Below are positions 29,013-38,431 of a stretch of DNA of 64,000 nt, piece by piece. Below the pieces are notes generated by a model. The model searched no databases. It was not told the DNA's origin and saw only the letters and a program-made list of their open reading frames with translations. The stretch spans positions 1-64,000 of the forward strand of contig NZ_BAZK01000018.1 of the NCBI RefSeq assembly GCF_001310815.1, read 5' to 3'. How positions within the stretch are numbered: the stretch's first letter is position 1; every line of letters starts with the position of its first letter. The DNA comes from Pseudovibrio denitrificans JCM 12308 (lineage in GTDB: Bacteria > Pseudomonadota > Alphaproteobacteria > Rhizobiales > Stappiaceae). The translations under genes and the position numbers were made by a program.

Positions 29013-30229
29013 CCAAATTACAACAAAGAGGCTGGCTGGATAGCTCTGCTGTTCAGCGTGCTTTTGACGTTCTGGAACAGGACGGCGATGTGGCGCGCGC
29101 AGTTGGTGGAACCGTGCGCAACTCCCTGCTGGGTGAAGTGGTGGATGACGTGGATATCGCCTGCACTGCTTTGCCTGATGTGGTTCTGGCCAGAGCAGAT
29201 GCTGCTGGTGTGAAGGCGATCCCGACAGGTGTTGATCATGGCACTGTGACGCTGGTGATTGAGAGCCAGCCGATTGAAGTGACGTGCCTGCGTGAAGACG
29301 TGGAGACCCATGGCCGCCACGCGACGGTTAAGTTCGGGCGTGATTGGGTGAAGGATGCGCAGCGGCGTGACTTTACCATGAACGCGCTTTACGTGGATCG
29401 GCATGGTGAACTGTTTGATCCGCTGGGCGGGTTGGATGACTGCCTCAACCGACATCTGCGGTTTATTGGAGATGCGCGAGCGCGTATTCGTGAGGACTAT
29501 CTGCGTATTCTGCGGTTCTTCCGGTTCTTTGCCACGTATGGGCAAGGAGAAATCAATGCGGATGGCTATGCGGCCTGTGTTGAGCTGAAGGATGGGCTGT
29601 CACACCTTTCCAAAGAGCGGATTACTAAGGAAGTGCTGAGAACGCTTGGCGCGCCCCGAGTTCTGGATGCTCTGGAACTGATGGAGCAGGGCGGTATTTT
29701 GCAGCTCATTCTGGGTGAGGGTGCGGAGAGTGCGTGCCTAGCACGATTGCTTGAGCTGGAAGGATTGCCGGAAGCTGCGGATGAGCCAGTGCTGCGGCTT
29801 GGCGGCGTTGCGGGAGCAGCTGTTTCGCAGCATCTGCGGCTTTCCAATGCGCAGAAGAAGCGGATTGAAGTTGCTGCTGAGATTGCAAAGGCTTTGCGTG
29901 TCTCCGGTCATCAAATGCAAGAGCTGAAGGCACTGCTGGTTGCGCATGGAGCTGATGCGGTTGTTGATGGTGTTTTGACGGCGTGGATGAACGGTGATCT
30001 GCAGGATGAGGCCGTGCTGAGAGAGCTGTTGGCGTTTGCGCAGGACTGGGAAATCCCGAGCTTTCCGCTGACTGGCAAGATGATGATTGCTGGTGGTATT
30101 CCTGCCGGGCCAGAGATGGGTGCTGCCATGAAGCTGGCGCAGCAGATCTGGGCTTCTGCTGATTATCAGTGCTCAGCGGAGGAGCTGATGGCGAAGGTGA
30201 AAGCTGCCGTTGAAGATAAGGCGGACTGA
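29009..30229 (+). CDS. CCA tRNA nucleotidyltransferase / poly(A) polymerase family
   Basis: The 406-residue class II nucleotidyltransferase has the G-G catalytic motif AVGGTVRNSLLGEVVDDVDI (about residues 32-51), with the carboxylate pair in DVD. It is followed by DFTMNALYVD, GGLDDCLNRHLRFIGDARAR and a REDYLRILRFFRF helix, which match CCA-adding enzymes. The protein repairs or adds the 3' CCA of tRNAs. It overlaps the DUF6111 gene by four bases and lies two bases ahead of the DUF1284 gene. Confidence 0.93.
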   Translation: MTKLQQRGWLDSSAVQRAFDVLEQDGDVARAVGGTVRNSLLGEVVDDVDIACTALPDVVLARADAAGVKAIPTGVDHGTVTLVIESQPIEVTCLREDVETHGRHATVKFGRDWVKDAQRRDFTMNALYVDRHGELFDPLGGLDDCLNRHLRFIGDARARIREDYLRILRFFRFFATYGQGEINADGYAACVELKDGLSHLSKERITKEVLRTLGAPRVLDALELMEQGGILQLILGEGAESACLARLLELEGLPEAADEPVLRLGGVAGAAVSQHLRLSNAQKKRIEVAAEIAKALRVSGHQMQELKALLVAHGADAVVDGVLTAWMNGDLQDEAVLRELLAFAQDWEIPSFPLTGKMMIAGGIPAGPEMGAAMKLAQQIWASADYQCSAEELMAKVKAAVEDKAD

Positions 30230-30231
30230 CC

Positions 30232-30669
30232 ATGAGCGTGAAGCTGCGTGGTCATCATCTGCTCTGTGTGCTCACATTCATCGGGCATGGTTATTCGCCT
30301 GCGTTCTCCAAAAACTACAAGGCTGTGGTGAAGCGGTTGAATGCTGGGGAACCGGTTGAACTGGTGGACGGGCCGGATGAGATCTGCGCGACTTTGATCC
30401 GCGAGGAGACTGAGCCGCATTGCTTCAATTGCAGTGTGGTGGAACGGGACAAGGCGGCGGTGAAGCTGGCCTCCCAGATTCTAGGATCTGAGCTGCATGT
30501 GGGGGATGAGCTGGTGCTGAACTCGCGTTTGGTTGGGAAAATGCGGGAGGCATATGCTGAGGGGAATTTCAGAAAAGCCTGCGAAAACTGCGAGTGGGTT
30601 CAGTTCTGCGCTGAAATTGCCTCATCTGGCTATGAAAAAGTTCTGCTGCGCAATCCAAAACATCACTGA
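30232..30669 (+). CDS. DUF1284 domain-containing protein
   Basis: The 145-residue protein begins VKLRGHHLLCVLTFIGHGYS, the hallmark of DUF1284. Conserved cysteines appear in LLC, EICATL, HCFNC and CENCEWVQFC. The last pattern suggests an iron-sulfur cluster or zinc site; this is inference. It starts two bases after the CCA gene, so it belongs to that transcript. The function is not established. Confidence 0.88.
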   Translation: MSVKLRGHHLLCVLTFIGHGYSPAFSKNYKAVVKRLNAGEPVELVDGPDEICATLIREETEPHCFNCSVVERDKAAVKLASQILGSELHVGDELVLNSRLVGKMREAYAEGNFRKACENCEWVQFCAEIASSGYEKVLLRNPKHH

Positions 30670-30723
30670 AGCGGTTTGCTTTTGTTTTGAAGGGCTTAAA
30701 CGATCTCTGAGTTTCTCAGCAGT

Positions 30724-30768
30724 GCGTATTGCCCTTTGAAATTTGGATTCTACTTTTCGCGAATACGC
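30724..30768. repeat. Degenerate intergenic palindromic element (copy 3)
   Basis: GCGTAT (30724-30729) and ATACGC (30763-30768) bracket a 33-base centre containing ACTTTTCG. It has the same size and ends as the element at 61232-61276, but the centre has diverged. Confidence 0.45.
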
Positions 30769-30842
30769 TTTGGTCTTCAAATTTTAACAGAATGCCCCCA
30801 TATGGGGTGCAACATGAGTTTACGGGCAGGTTTAGGGGTTAC

Positions 30843-31898
30843 ATGCTTGCATTGAATAAGTTTCCAAGGTTTCTCACCTTGCTGGTATTTTCGATCGGTC
30901 TGATCTTTGTGACTGCGGATTTTGCTGAGGCGAAGCGCGGGTTTAGTTTTGGTAGCCGTGGCTCTCGCAGCTACTCTGCGCCGAAAGCGACCAAGACTGC
31001 GCCGAAGACAGCTCCGGTTCAGCGGACCATGACACCAAACAATGGCACCAACACTGGTGCTCAGCAGTCGAATGCTGCAGCAGCTTCCAAGGCAGCTGCA
31101 GGCCAGCAGCGTCGTGGCTTCTTCGGTAGTGGTTTCCTGGGCTCCATGCTGGGTGGTCTGGCACTGGGTGGTTTGCTCGGCATGCTGTTCGGCACTGGCT
31201 TTGGCGGAATGGCCGGGTTCTTCGGTCTGATCGTTCAGGCGCTTCTGATCGGTGGCGGTATCATGTTGCTGATGCGTTTCCTGCGGAGCCGTCAACAGCC
31301 GCAAGCTGCCGGTGCTTATGGGCATCATCAGCAGCAGGCACAGCAGAGCCAGCCGTTTACCTTTAATGATGCAGGTGCGCAGGATGCGCCGCGTCGTTCA
31401 GGTTCCTCCGGCATTCCAAACACCGGTTTCGGTGGTGGTCAGGCGCCTCAGTTTGAAGAGCAGCCTGTGTTCTCAACTGAAGCTGATGATGAGATTGGCC
31501 TGACAGCGGATGACTTTGATGCGTTTGAAGCGCTGCTGACAACCGTCTGGACTGCATATGGTTCTGAGGACTACGGCAAGATCCGTGAGATCGCGACGCC
31601 TGAAATCATGGGCTACTTTGCAGAGGAGCTGGGCAAAGCGGCTTCTAACGGTCTGATCAACGAAGTGCGCGACATCAAGTTGCTGCAGGGTGATCTGACT
31701 GAAGCGTGGCGTGAAGGCGACAAGGACTATGCGTCTGTTGCAATGCGTTATGAGTCCATTGATGTGATGCGTGAGCGTGCGACCAATAAGGTTGTTGAAG
31801 GCAACGCTGATGTGCCGGAAGAGCGGACTGAGATCTGGACCTTTATTCGCGGTGCTGGCGAAAACTGGCAGCTCTCAGCGATCCAGCAGGCTGGCTAA
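30843..31898 (+). CDS. Tim44-like domain-containing exported protein
   Basis: The 351-residue protein has a signal-type N-terminus (LLVFSIGLIFVTADFAEA) and a Gly/Ser/Ala/Gln-rich linker. Two glycine-zipper membrane segments follow at about residues 98-145 (LGGLALGGLLGMLFGTGFGG, then VQALLIGGGIMLLMRFL). The C-terminal Tim44-like/NTF2-fold domain spans about residues 215-350 (FDAFEALLTTVWTAYGSEDY, then EIWTFIRG). Bacterial Tim44-like proteins are membrane-associated and of unclear role. I choose the ATG at 30843, behind AGGGG, because it starts the signal segment directly. Confidence 0.85.
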   Translation: MLALNKFPRFLTLLVFSIGLIFVTADFAEAKRGFSFGSRGSRSYSAPKATKTAPKTAPVQRTMTPNNGTNTGAQQSNAAAASKAAAGQQRRGFFGSGFLGSMLGGLALGGLLGMLFGTGFGGMAGFFGLIVQALLIGGGIMLLMRFLRSRQQPQAAGAYGHHQQQAQQSQPFTFNDAGAQDAPRRSGSSGIPNTGFGGGQAPQFEEQPVFSTEADDEIGLTADDFDAFEALLTTVWTAYGSEDYGKIREIATPEIMGYFAEELGKAASNGLINEVRDIKLLQGDLTEAWREGDKDYASVAMRYESIDVMRERATNKVVEGNADVPEERTEIWTFIRGAGENWQLSAIQQAG

Positions 31899-31921
31899 TC
31901 ACAGCAGACATAATGCAATAG

Positions 31922-31952
31922 GAAAGGGGCCTCGCGGGCCCCTTTCTTTGTT
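31922..31952 (+). terminator. Rho-independent terminator after the Tim44-like gene
   Basis: GAAAGGGGC and GCCCCTTTC form a stem of 9 bp over a short loop, followed by TTTGTTTT. Confidence 0.85.
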
Positions 31953-31978
31953 TTGTGGTTCGATGGGTTGTGTGCTTA

Positions 31979-32410
31979 TTAGACTGTGACAGAAAGCTTT
32001 ACATCGATGTTGTTGCGTGTTGCGTTTGAGTAAGGGCAGACCTCATGGGCTGCTGCGACCAGCTCTTCCGCTTTGGCTTTGTCCATGCCCGGTACGGTGA
32101 CTGCCAGTGCAATTTCCAGACCGAAGCCGCCTTCAGAGCGTGGGCCAATGCCGACTGTTGATTCAACATTCACGTCTGCTGGCAAAGTCACGCCGGACTG
32201 CTGAGACGCTACAAACTTCATAGCTCCGATGAAACAGGCAGCATAACCAGCAGCAAACAGCTGCTCAGGGTTGTTGCCTTCTCCACCTGCGCCGCCCAGC
32301 TCTTTTGGCGTTGCAAGTGTCAGTTCCAGAGCACCGTCCTTTGTTTTTGCAGTACCGTCACGGCCACCTGTGGCAACTGCGCTTATTTCATAAAGAACGT
32401 CTACTGGCAT
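31979..32410 (-). CDS. ohr: Organic hydroperoxide resistance protein Ohr
   Basis: Ohr is a thiol peroxidase that reduces organic hydroperoxides with lipoyl proteins as electron donors. The 143-residue protein has the two catalytic cysteines, in YAACFIGA (about residue 58) and [11 protein letters not shown] (about 124), as well as the catalytic Arg/Glu region [15 protein letters not shown]. The gene is divergent from ohrR and two operator-like repeats lie between them. Confidence 0.96.
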   Translation of the reverse strand: MPVDVLYEISAVATGGRDGTAKTKDGALELTLATPKELGGAGGEGNNPEQLFAAGYAACFIGAMKFVASQQSGVTLPADVNVESTVGIGPRSEGGFGLEIALAVTVPGMDKAKAEELVAAAHEVCPYSNATRNNIDVKLSVTV

Positions 32411-32434
32411 TTTGTATTCCTCGTTGTTGTTATG

Positions 32435-32464
32435 TATCGTGCACGATTAAATCCTGTGCGATAT
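32435..32464. promoter_or_regulatory. Candidate OhrR operator, ohr-proximal
   Basis: TATCGTGCACGATTAA is followed by ATCCTGTGCGATATA, two copies of a TGTGCGAT/ATCGTGCAC-type motif in opposite orientation, 25 bases before the ohr start. Its core recurs at 32502-32526. Confidence 0.6.
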
Positions 32465-32501
32465 AGTTAAGAAGAAATGTAGGGTGCTGTCAATCAAAAC
32501 G

Positions 32502-32526
32502 TGAATTAATCGTGTGCGATTTAGTT
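32502..32526. promoter_or_regulatory. Candidate OhrR operator, ohrR-proximal
   Basis: TTAATCGTGTGCGATTTAG contains the imperfect palindrome ATCGTGTGCGAT. It would let OhrR control its own gene together with ohr. Confidence 0.6.
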
Positions 32527-32591
32527 TGACGGCTTTTGTCTTGATGGGTAGAACGGGGAATGAGGATGTTACTCAGGACTGGAATACGGTG

Positions 32592-33062
32592 ATGGCCGAG
32601 AAGAAATCAGAAGAATTTCAAGGCTTTGGATTAGATCAGCATTTGTGCTTTGCCATCTATAAAGCAAACCATGCGTTCAACCGCTTCTATAAGCCGGTGA
32701 TGAAGAAGCTTGGTGTCACCTATCCGCAGTACATCACTTTGCTTGCTCTTTTGGAAAAAGATCATCAGCGTGTTTCTGAGCTGGGGGAGCGTTTGTTCCT
32801 TGAGTCGAACACGTTGACTCCCTTGCTGAAACGTCTGGAAGAGATGGGATACATTGCCCGCACACGCTCTAAGGAAGATGAGCGGCAGGTGATTGTGAGC
32901 CTGACCAAAGAGGGGCGGGGCCTGAGTGATGGCGTGATTGACGTGCAGCACTGCGCGTTTTCCAACCTGGATGTGCCCGTGGAGACAATCAGGCAGCTGG
33001 TTGGTCAGCTCAACGGCATTCAGGAGATGCTGACTGAGGCCAAAGACAAGGTTTCCAGCTAG
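32592..33062 (+). CDS. ohrR: MarR-family organic peroxide sensor OhrR
   Basis: OhrR is a dimeric repressor whose N-terminal reactive cysteine is oxidised by organic peroxides, releasing DNA. The 156-residue form has that cysteine in [15 protein letters not shown] (about residue 19), then [14 protein letters not shown] and the winged helix-turn-helix ([20 protein letters not shown]). An earlier GTG at 32514 lies inside the candidate operator, so I prefer the ATG at 32592, which matches usual family length. It is divergent from ohr and overlaps the convergent PAS gene by four bases. Confidence 0.92.
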   Translation: MAEKKSEEFQGFGLDQHLCFAIYKANHAFNRFYKPVMKKLGVTYPQYITLLALLEKDHQRVSELGERLFLESNTLTPLLKRLEEMGYIARTRSKEDERQVIVSLTKEGRGLSDGVIDVQHCAFSNLDVPVETIRQLVGQLNGIQEMLTEAKDKVSS

Positions 33063-33541
33063 GTCGGAGGTCCGTTGGGCAGCATATCCTTTTCAAAGGG
33101 ATCGCGGCCATGCTGGTCAAATAGGCAGCACAGCTCCTGCACTTCTTCTTTTAGCAAGACAAACTGGGAAAAGCCGACGAGCTCTTCATCTATGTGAATT
33201 GGAGAGACGGTGACCAGAATGGTGGTGGTTCCGTATGGATTGGCCACGTAGCGCACCGGGTCTTTGCGGCCATCTCTAAACAGCTGCAACATGGCATCAA
33301 ACCGCGGGTTGGTGATGGACCGGCGATGATTTTCCTTCACGTTGTGCCCGATGTGGCGCGGCTGGCGATCCAGATTTTCCGAAGCCCATTTGTTGTAGTA
33401 GAGCAGCTTGCCGTCTTTATCGATGATGGTGACGCCGATGCCTGCTTCTTCGAGCAGGCGATCCGCCCAGCCTGACAGCTTCCATGCTTCCAAGATGCGT
33501 TGATCGGTGACTTCTGGCAGTTCGTTATTATTGTCAGTCAT
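33059..33541 (-). CDS. Single PAS-domain protein
   Basis: The 160-residue protein consists of a short N-terminal helix and one PAS fold (about residues 30-130): GIGVTIIDKDGKLLYYNKWA, then GHNVKENHRRSITNPRFDAM and SPIHIDEELVGFSQFVLL. The N-H-R-R-S region resembles the PAS domain found in DUF438-type proteins. No output domain is present, so it probably signals by protein contact. Two adjacent cysteines occur near the C-terminus (QELCCLFD). The 3' end overlaps ohrR; a link to peroxide sensing is only suggested by position. Confidence 0.8.
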   Translation of the reverse strand: MTDNNNELPEVTDQRILEAWKLSGWADRLLEEAGIGVTIIDKDGKLLYYNKWASENLDRQPRHIGHNVKENHRRSITNPRFDAMLQLFRDGRKDPVRYVANPYGTTTILVTVSPIHIDEELVGFSQFVLLKEEVQELCCLFDQHGRDPFEKDMLPNGPPT

Positions 33542-33622
33542 GCCTGCTTACTCGCTGTTCGCTGGAACTCTAGCGAAGGCGAGTAAGCAATTGCTTTCAG
33601 AAATAGTCGGGTTTTCGCGGAC

Positions 33623-34603
33623 TTAAGAGAATGCGGCTGCTGCTTTGAACTTGCGTTGGCGTGCCCAGAGAATGCCCAGGGAACCCGCTGTCATGATAAC
33701 CCCAGCCAGAATGGTGATCGGATTGGGCACCGCCTGGGGCAGGTAGTCGGCTTTGTCTGCGATCAGCTCAAACAGCAGAGATGTGAATGGCAGAGCGGCG
33801 ATGGTGGCGACGTAGTTCTGGCTGCCGACCAGATTGATGGCCTGCATGGACAGGAACATGGAGACACCGCGCAGGGTGATGCCAACGGCAATGGCTGCCA
33901 GCCACATGGTCGGGCTCCAGACCTGAGTGAGGTCAATGAGGGGCAAGTTGCTTATCCAGTCTGCTGTGCTCTGGGTGGCGGGTCCATCGGTGAAGAGGGA
34001 GAGGCCAGCAAGGCTGATGAGCATGATGAGGGCGCTGGCAACCAGCATAACGCCGCTGAGGGAGGCGCGCTCCTGAAGGTCATCGCCCTGATTTTGCGGG
34101 TGATACTCTGCGATAACCACTGAGGCGACCACAGCGAACTCCGAGAAGACCATCAGGTAGACGGCTGGGTTGGAGTAGGTGCCTTCAAGCGTGGAGATGA
34201 GCAGGACAACGCCCAGAATGATGATGATGTGGCCGGGAATTTCCAGAAAGGACGGCAAGCGGAAGAAAAGGACCGCGAAGACCAGTGCTGAAAACGGCAC
34301 GGAGACGAGGCCGAAGAAGCCTGCGTTTGCGGCGCTGATGTAAAGCAGTGAGGCTGTGAAGCAGGCTGCGGAGAGGACGCGGGCAATGCCGTACGCCCAT
34401 GTATAAGGGCTTTTGAGCGCGTCCATGGTGGCGCCCAGTTTGCGGCTGATGGCGATGAGGAACAGGCCGCCAAACATCAGCTGGATGATGGTGAAGATCC
34501 ACGGGTCGAGGTTGTAAGCGAGCAGCAGGCCCTTGCTTATGACAATCAGAAACGCCCAGCTCACCATGGTGGCAAGGCAGACAATCAAACCTTTGGGGGT
34601 CAA
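33623..34603 (-). CDS. EamA/DMT family transporter
   Basis: The 326-residue protein is predicted to have ten transmembrane helices arranged as two EamA repeats, such as GLIVCLATMVSWAFLIVISK, FTIIQLMFGGLFLIAIS and, in the second half, LAAIAVGITLRGVSMFLSMQ. A charged C-terminus (RQRKFKAAAAFS) is cytoplasmic. DMT transporters export or import small metabolites. The substrate cannot be assigned. Two bases separate it from the AAA ATPase gene, so they form an operon. Confidence 0.88.
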   Translation of the reverse strand: MTPKGLIVCLATMVSWAFLIVISKGLLLAYNLDPWIFTIIQLMFGGLFLIAISRKLGATMDALKSPYTWAYGIARVLSAACFTASLLYISAANAGFFGLVSVPFSALVFAVLFFRLPSFLEIPGHIIIILGVVLLISTLEGTYSNPAVYLMVFSEFAVVASVVIAEYHPQNQGDDLQERASLSGVMLVASALIMLISLAGLSLFTDGPATQSTADWISNLPLIDLTQVWSPTMWLAAIAVGITLRGVSMFLSMQAINLVGSQNYVATIAALPFTSLLFELIADKADYLPQAVPNPITILAGVIMTAGSLGILWARQRKFKAAAAFS

Positions 34604-34605
34604 AC

Positions 34606-35730
34606 TCAGTACTCCTCTCCGACGAACTCGCCGGTGATTTTCAGGCCATCAATTCCGGTCTGGCCGTTTTCTTTATAAATGCGCCTTGGGTATGCCCCTG
34701 CATGATTGGCAATATGATCAGCAAGTTGTTCAGAATGGGTTACGAGCCAGATCTGGCTGCGCTCTGAGGCTTTGGCAATTACTTTAGCAAGTGGTTCCAG
34801 CAGATCCGGGTGGAGGCTGGCTTCCGGTTCGTTGAGGGCAATGAAGGATGGCAGGCGGTAGGACAGCATGGCGCCGAGCAGGGCGAGATACTGCAGTGTG
34901 CCGTCTGACAGTTCCTGAGATGGGAAGGGGCGGCGGATTTCTGGGGTTTGCAGTGCGAAGCGGCAATCCTGCCCGTTGGCTTCGATGATCAGTTTGCTGT
35001 CTGGGAAGGCGTCGTCGACTGCTTGTTGCAGGAAGAAGGTGTCCTTCTGGATTTCCTTTAGCGTCGCAAACACTGCTGCCAGATCGCTGCCGTCTGAGGA
35101 GAGTGTCGGCGTGGTGACATTGGGGCTAGGGCGGCGGAGCAGGCTGTCCCGGTCACTGCGGAATGTGTGGTAGAACCGCCAGTCGGTAATGGCGCGGCGT
35201 ACCAGATCCAGCTCAGGAAACTGGCTGCCATCGCGGATGCTGGCGAGAGCGGTTTCAGAAGGCAGCAGCTCGTTGTCGTAGGTGACTTTGCCGCCCTTGC
35301 TGGACCTTAAGAACGCACTGGGGCCTTTGCGCTGCATCAGCACAACCGGCTTTTTGCCAGTCAGGAGCGTGAGTTCTTCGTCTCTGACCATGGTTTCAAA
35401 AGGCAGGGCTGGGTCAGAAATCGGGTTAGGCAGGCCCAGCTCGATCCGGTAGGACAGATCCCCCAGATCAGCGCGCAGGATGATGCGTTTCTTTTCGTGG
35501 GTCTTCAGGTCGCCCGCCCACATGACGCTGTCCACTCCACCTTCCTCTGAGACGGCGCGGGTAATGCGGCCCAGCGCTGCCTGCTGGAGCAGCTCCAGAG
35601 ACTTGTAGAGGTTCGTTTTGCCAACGCCGTTGTTGCCGACAAACACGTTGACGGCGCCAACTCGCATGAAGAGCTTATGTACGGACCGGTAGTTCTCTAT
35701 GCCGATCGCGGAAAGAGGGGGCATGGCCAT
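34606..35730 (-). CDS. AAA family ATPase (RecF/OLD-like, AAA_21)
   Basis: The ~374-residue protein has a RecF/SMC-type fold: IGIENYRSVHKL, Walker A GNNGVGKTN (about residue 33), a signature ELSDGTLQYLALLGA and Walker B FIALNEPEASLHPDL, with an H-loop VTHSEQLADH. The first Walker B acidic residue is Asn, while the catalytic Glu is kept. No nuclease (TOPRIM) domain follows. Start choice is uncertain: ATGs at 35823, 35730 and 35724 are in frame, and the region before the later two matches the family N-terminus better. The function is unknown; DNA-related ATPase activity is likely. Confidence 0.85.
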   Translation of the reverse strand: MAMPPLSAIGIENYRSVHKLFMRVGAVNVFVGNNGVGKTNLYKSLELLQQAALGRITRAVSEEGGVDSVMWAGDLKTHEKKRIILRADLGDLSYRIELGLPNPISDPALPFETMVRDEELTLLTGKKPVVLMQRKGPSAFLRSSKGGKVTYDNELLPSETALASIRDGSQFPELDLVRRAITDWRFYHTFRSDRDSLLRRPSPNVTTPTLSSDGSDLAAVFATLKEIQKDTFFLQQAVDDAFPDSKLIIEANGQDCRFALQTPEIRRPFPSQELSDGTLQYLALLGAMLSYRLPSFIALNEPEASLHPDLLEPLAKVIAKASERSQIWLVTHSEQLADHIANHAGAYPRRIYKENGQTGIDGLKITGEFVGEEY

Positions 35731-35971
35731 GAGGTGAAACTTTTTTGATATATCTTCGGTAAGTATGGTTGAGAATAAGCAGGTTGGATTGAGATTGTAA
35801 ATTGAACCCGAAAGTTCATGCACCGGAAATTCACGTTTTGTTCGCCTGTGGTTGAGGTAGCTCTTTACTTCAAGGGTGGGTTGTTCAAACTGCTTGGTGT
35901 CTTCGTTTGTTGCGTTCTTCTTTCAGGAAACCGCAAGGGTTTTCGGAACTGCGCTTTGGAGGAGAGTTTCG

Positions 35972-37378
35972 ATGTCTGCTCAAGATTCTGACAGCATGCG
36001 GCAGGAATCCGATAGTTTTGGTGTGTTGGATGTTCCGGTTGGCAAGTACTGGGGCGCGCAGACCGCACGTTCCCTGATCAACTTTCCTATTGGCCGAGAG
36101 CATTTGCCGCCTGCGCTGATCCACGCGCTGGGTGCGGTGAAACTGGCGGCTGCCAAAGTGAACATGGAAGAGGGGCGCTTGCCTGAGGATCTGGGCAAGG
36201 CCATTTGTCAGGCTGCGACTGAGGTGATCTCCGGCAAGCTGGATGCGCATTTTCCGCTGGTGATCTGGCAGACGGGCTCTGGCACGCAATCGAACATGAA
36301 CACCAATGAGGTGATTGCGAACCGGGCTATTGAGCTGCTCGGCGGGCAGATTGGCAGCAAGTCTCCTGTGCATCCCAATGACCATGTGAACATGGGGCAG
36401 TCCTCCAACGATACGTTCCCGACAGCGATGCATATTGCAGCTGCCTGTGAGATCAACAAGGTGCTGCTGCCTGCGCTGGTCCATCTGCATGACACGCTGG
36501 AAGCCAAGGTGGCGGCGTTTTCTGACATCGTGAAGATTGGCCGTACGCATACACAGGATGCGACGCCTCTGACACTGGGGCAGGAGTTCTCCGGTTATGT
36601 GGCGCAGCTGGAGTATTCCAAAGAGCGCATTGAGCAGAGCCTTGTGGGGCTTTATCGCCTTGCACAGGGCGGCACAGCTGTTGGGACGGGGCTTAACTCA
36701 ACACCCGAGTTTGCCAGTGCGTTTGCCACCCATGTGAGTGAGGTGACGGGCCTGCCGTTTGTGACGGCGACGAACAAGTTTGAGGCGCTGGCGACCCATG
36801 ATGCGGCGGTGTTTGCCCATGGTGCGCTGAATACGCTGGCGTGCTCTTTGATGAAGATTGCCAATGACATTCGCTTCCTGGCGTCCGGGCCTCGGTCCGG
36901 CCTGGGTGAGATCAGCCTGCCTGCCAATGAGCCGGGCTCTTCCATTATGCCGGGCAAGGTGAACCCGACCCAGTGTGAGGCCGTGACCATGGTCTGCGCG
37001 CAGGTGATGGGCAATCAAACAGCTGTGAGTGTGGCTGGTGCAACGGGGCACTTTGAGCTGAACGTGTTCAAGCCCGTGATTGCCAACAGTCTGCTGCAGT
37101 CCATCGAGTTGCTGGCGGATTGCATGGTGAGCTTTGCGGACCGCTGTGTGGTTGGCATTGAGCCGAACCTTGATCGTATTGAGGAGCTGATGGAGCGGTC
37201 GTTGATGCTGGTGACAGCACTGGCGCCGACGATCGGCTATGACAAGGCAACCGAGATTGCCAAGTCTGCGCACAAGAACGGTACGACCCTGAAAGAAGAA
37301 GCGCTTCGGTTGGGCTATGTGACTGCCGAAGAGTTTGACCGGGTGGTGCGGCCTGAGAAGATGGTCAGGCCGGGATAG
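35972..37378 (+). CDS. fumC: Class II fumarate hydratase
   Basis: FumC interconverts fumarate and malate in the TCA cycle without an iron-sulfur cluster. The 468-residue protein has [20 protein letters not shown] (about residue 107), [20 protein letters not shown], the catalytic TH in IGRTHTQDA and the fumarate lyase signature [22 protein letters not shown] precedes the ATG at 35972, so longer upstream versions are not needed. Its 3' end overlaps the convergent TetR gene by 14 bases. Confidence 0.97.
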   Translation: MSAQDSDSMRQESDSFGVLDVPVGKYWGAQTARSLINFPIGREHLPPALIHALGAVKLAAAKVNMEEGRLPEDLGKAICQAATEVISGKLDAHFPLVIWQTGSGTQSNMNTNEVIANRAIELLGGQIGSKSPVHPNDHVNMGQSSNDTFPTAMHIAAACEINKVLLPALVHLHDTLEAKVAAFSDIVKIGRTHTQDATPLTLGQEFSGYVAQLEYSKERIEQSLVGLYRLAQGGTAVGTGLNSTPEFASAFATHVSEVTGLPFVTATNKFEALATHDAAVFAHGALNTLACSLMKIANDIRFLASGPRSGLGEISLPANEPGSSIMPGKVNPTQCEAVTMVCAQVMGNQTAVSVAGATGHFELNVFKPVIANSLLQSIELLADCMVSFADRCVVGIEPNLDRIEELMERSLMLVTALAPTIGYDKATEIAKSAHKNGTTLKEEALRLGYVTAEEFDRVVRPEKMVRPG

Positions 37379-37937
37379 GGCGCTCTGAGCCCATCATGAT
37401 ATCCAGCGTTTGTGCCAGGCAGGCCTTTGTGTCTGCCTGATCCAGCTGTTCTGCGCCAATTAGTGTGGCGTAGAGGATCTGGGCGTTGATTTTGGCGTGC
37501 TTGCGGGTTTGTGGAACCTGAGAGAACAGGCTCTCGACATACTCCAGACGGCGGCGGTCGATCTTGGTGGTGTAGGCGCGGGCGAGCTCATCAAACTGGG
37601 CCCAGTTTCGCAGGGCGTTTGAGACACCGTTGGCGCCGTATTCTTCCGAGACCTCACTTGCTGCAATCTCAATCAGATCATAGAGGCGCTGTTTCGGGTC
37701 CGGGCTGCCAGCATCCACCTGCGCGATGATCTGCTGGGTGGCGAGTTCTTCCCAATGATCCAGCATGGCGGTTTTGAGAGCGGCGACGTCTTTGAAGTGC
37801 CAATAGAATGAGCCTTTGCTGACCTTCAGCTTTCGTGCCAGCACTTCTGCCTTGAGGCCTTGCGGACCATCAGAGGCTAGAGAGCGGAAGCCGCCTTTGA
37901 TCCAATCAAGCGCTGTGAGTTTGGTTTTCTCCGTCAT
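37365..37937 (-). CDS. TetR/AcrR family transcriptional regulator
   Basis: The 190-residue protein has an N-terminal helix-turn-helix ([20 protein letters not shown], about residues 27-46) and an all-helical ligand domain. An earlier in-frame ATG at 37976 falls within the operator repeats, so the ATG at 37937 is preferred. The gene is divergent from a small membrane protein gene, with two similar palindromes between them. It therefore probably represses itself and that neighbour. The inducer is unknown. Confidence 0.9.
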   Translation of the reverse strand: MTEKTKLTALDWIKGGFRSLASDGPQGLKAEVLARKLKVSKGSFYWHFKDVAALKTAMLDHWEELATQQIIAQVDAGSPDPKQRLYDLIEIAASEVSEEYGANGVSNALRNWAQFDELARAYTTKIDRRRLEYVESLFSQVPQTRKHAKINAQILYATLIGAEQLDQADTKACLAQTLDIMMGSERPIPA

Positions 37938-37944
37938 ATTTTCA

Positions 37945-38001
37945 CCATACGCTACCGTATTGACAAGATCCAGCAATAATGTACCGTACGCTACCGTATG
38001 G
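37945..38001. promoter_or_regulatory. Paired TetR operator-like repeats
   Basis: The 13-base core TACGCTACCGTAT occurs twice, at 37948-37960 and 37987-37999, each within an imperfect palindrome (CATACGCTACCGTATTG and GTACGCTACCGTATGG). Both lie in the divergent region between the TetR gene and 38024. Confidence 0.75.
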
Positions 38002-38023
38002 AATCAGAAATGAGAGAACTCCA

Positions 38024-38431
38024 ATGAATAAGTGGCTGTTGGCTTCCGGAATACTGTCTTTACTGCTGGTGTTAGTGCATGTGTTTCTGGGTGGGCCAGA
38101 GATCCATGATCCTGTACTGGGCAGTGATCTTCATCCTGTGGTGATTGCGGTGCTGTCGGTGGTCTGGCACGGGATCACGGTGGTGATGCTGGTCAATGGT
38201 GTGTTGCTGCTGGCTGCGGCCTTCAAGAGCGAGTTGGCAGCGGGTGTTGCCTGGGTGGTGATCGGGCAATATGGCGGGTTCACCTTGCTGTTTATCGCTT
38301 ACGGCCTTTCTCAGCTGGGCAACCTGATGGACATGCCGCAATGGATCTCCTTTATCATTATCGCTGGCTGTGTGGCGATGGGTTTGCGCAAGGCGGGCCG
38401 CGCACCTGCTTTGCAAAGGGCTGCTGCCTGA
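38024..38431 (+). CDS. Small integral membrane protein, TetR-controlled
   Basis: The 135-residue protein has four predicted helices: WLLASGILSLLLVLVHVFLG, VVIAVLSVVWHGITVVMLVN (with VLLLAAAF), WVVIGQYGGFTLLFIAYG and WISFIIIAGCVAMGL. Histidines occur in the first two helices. I recognise no named family. The ATG at 38024 follows GAGAG. Its promoter coincides with the TetR operators, so expression is probably induced by the TetR ligand. Confidence 0.8.
   Translation: MNKWLLASGILSLLLVLVHVFLGGPEIHDPVLGSDLHPVVIAVLSVVWHGITVVMLVNGVLLLAAAFKSELAAGVAWVVIGQYGGFTLLFIAYGLSQLGNLMDMPQWISFIIIAGCVAMGLRKAGRAPALQRAAA

Noticed and set aside
34606..35730. AAA ATPase with Asn in the Walker B as an inactive mutant
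   Set aside because: An NEPE form appears to be a normal variant in this family as I recall it, and the catalytic Glu is kept.
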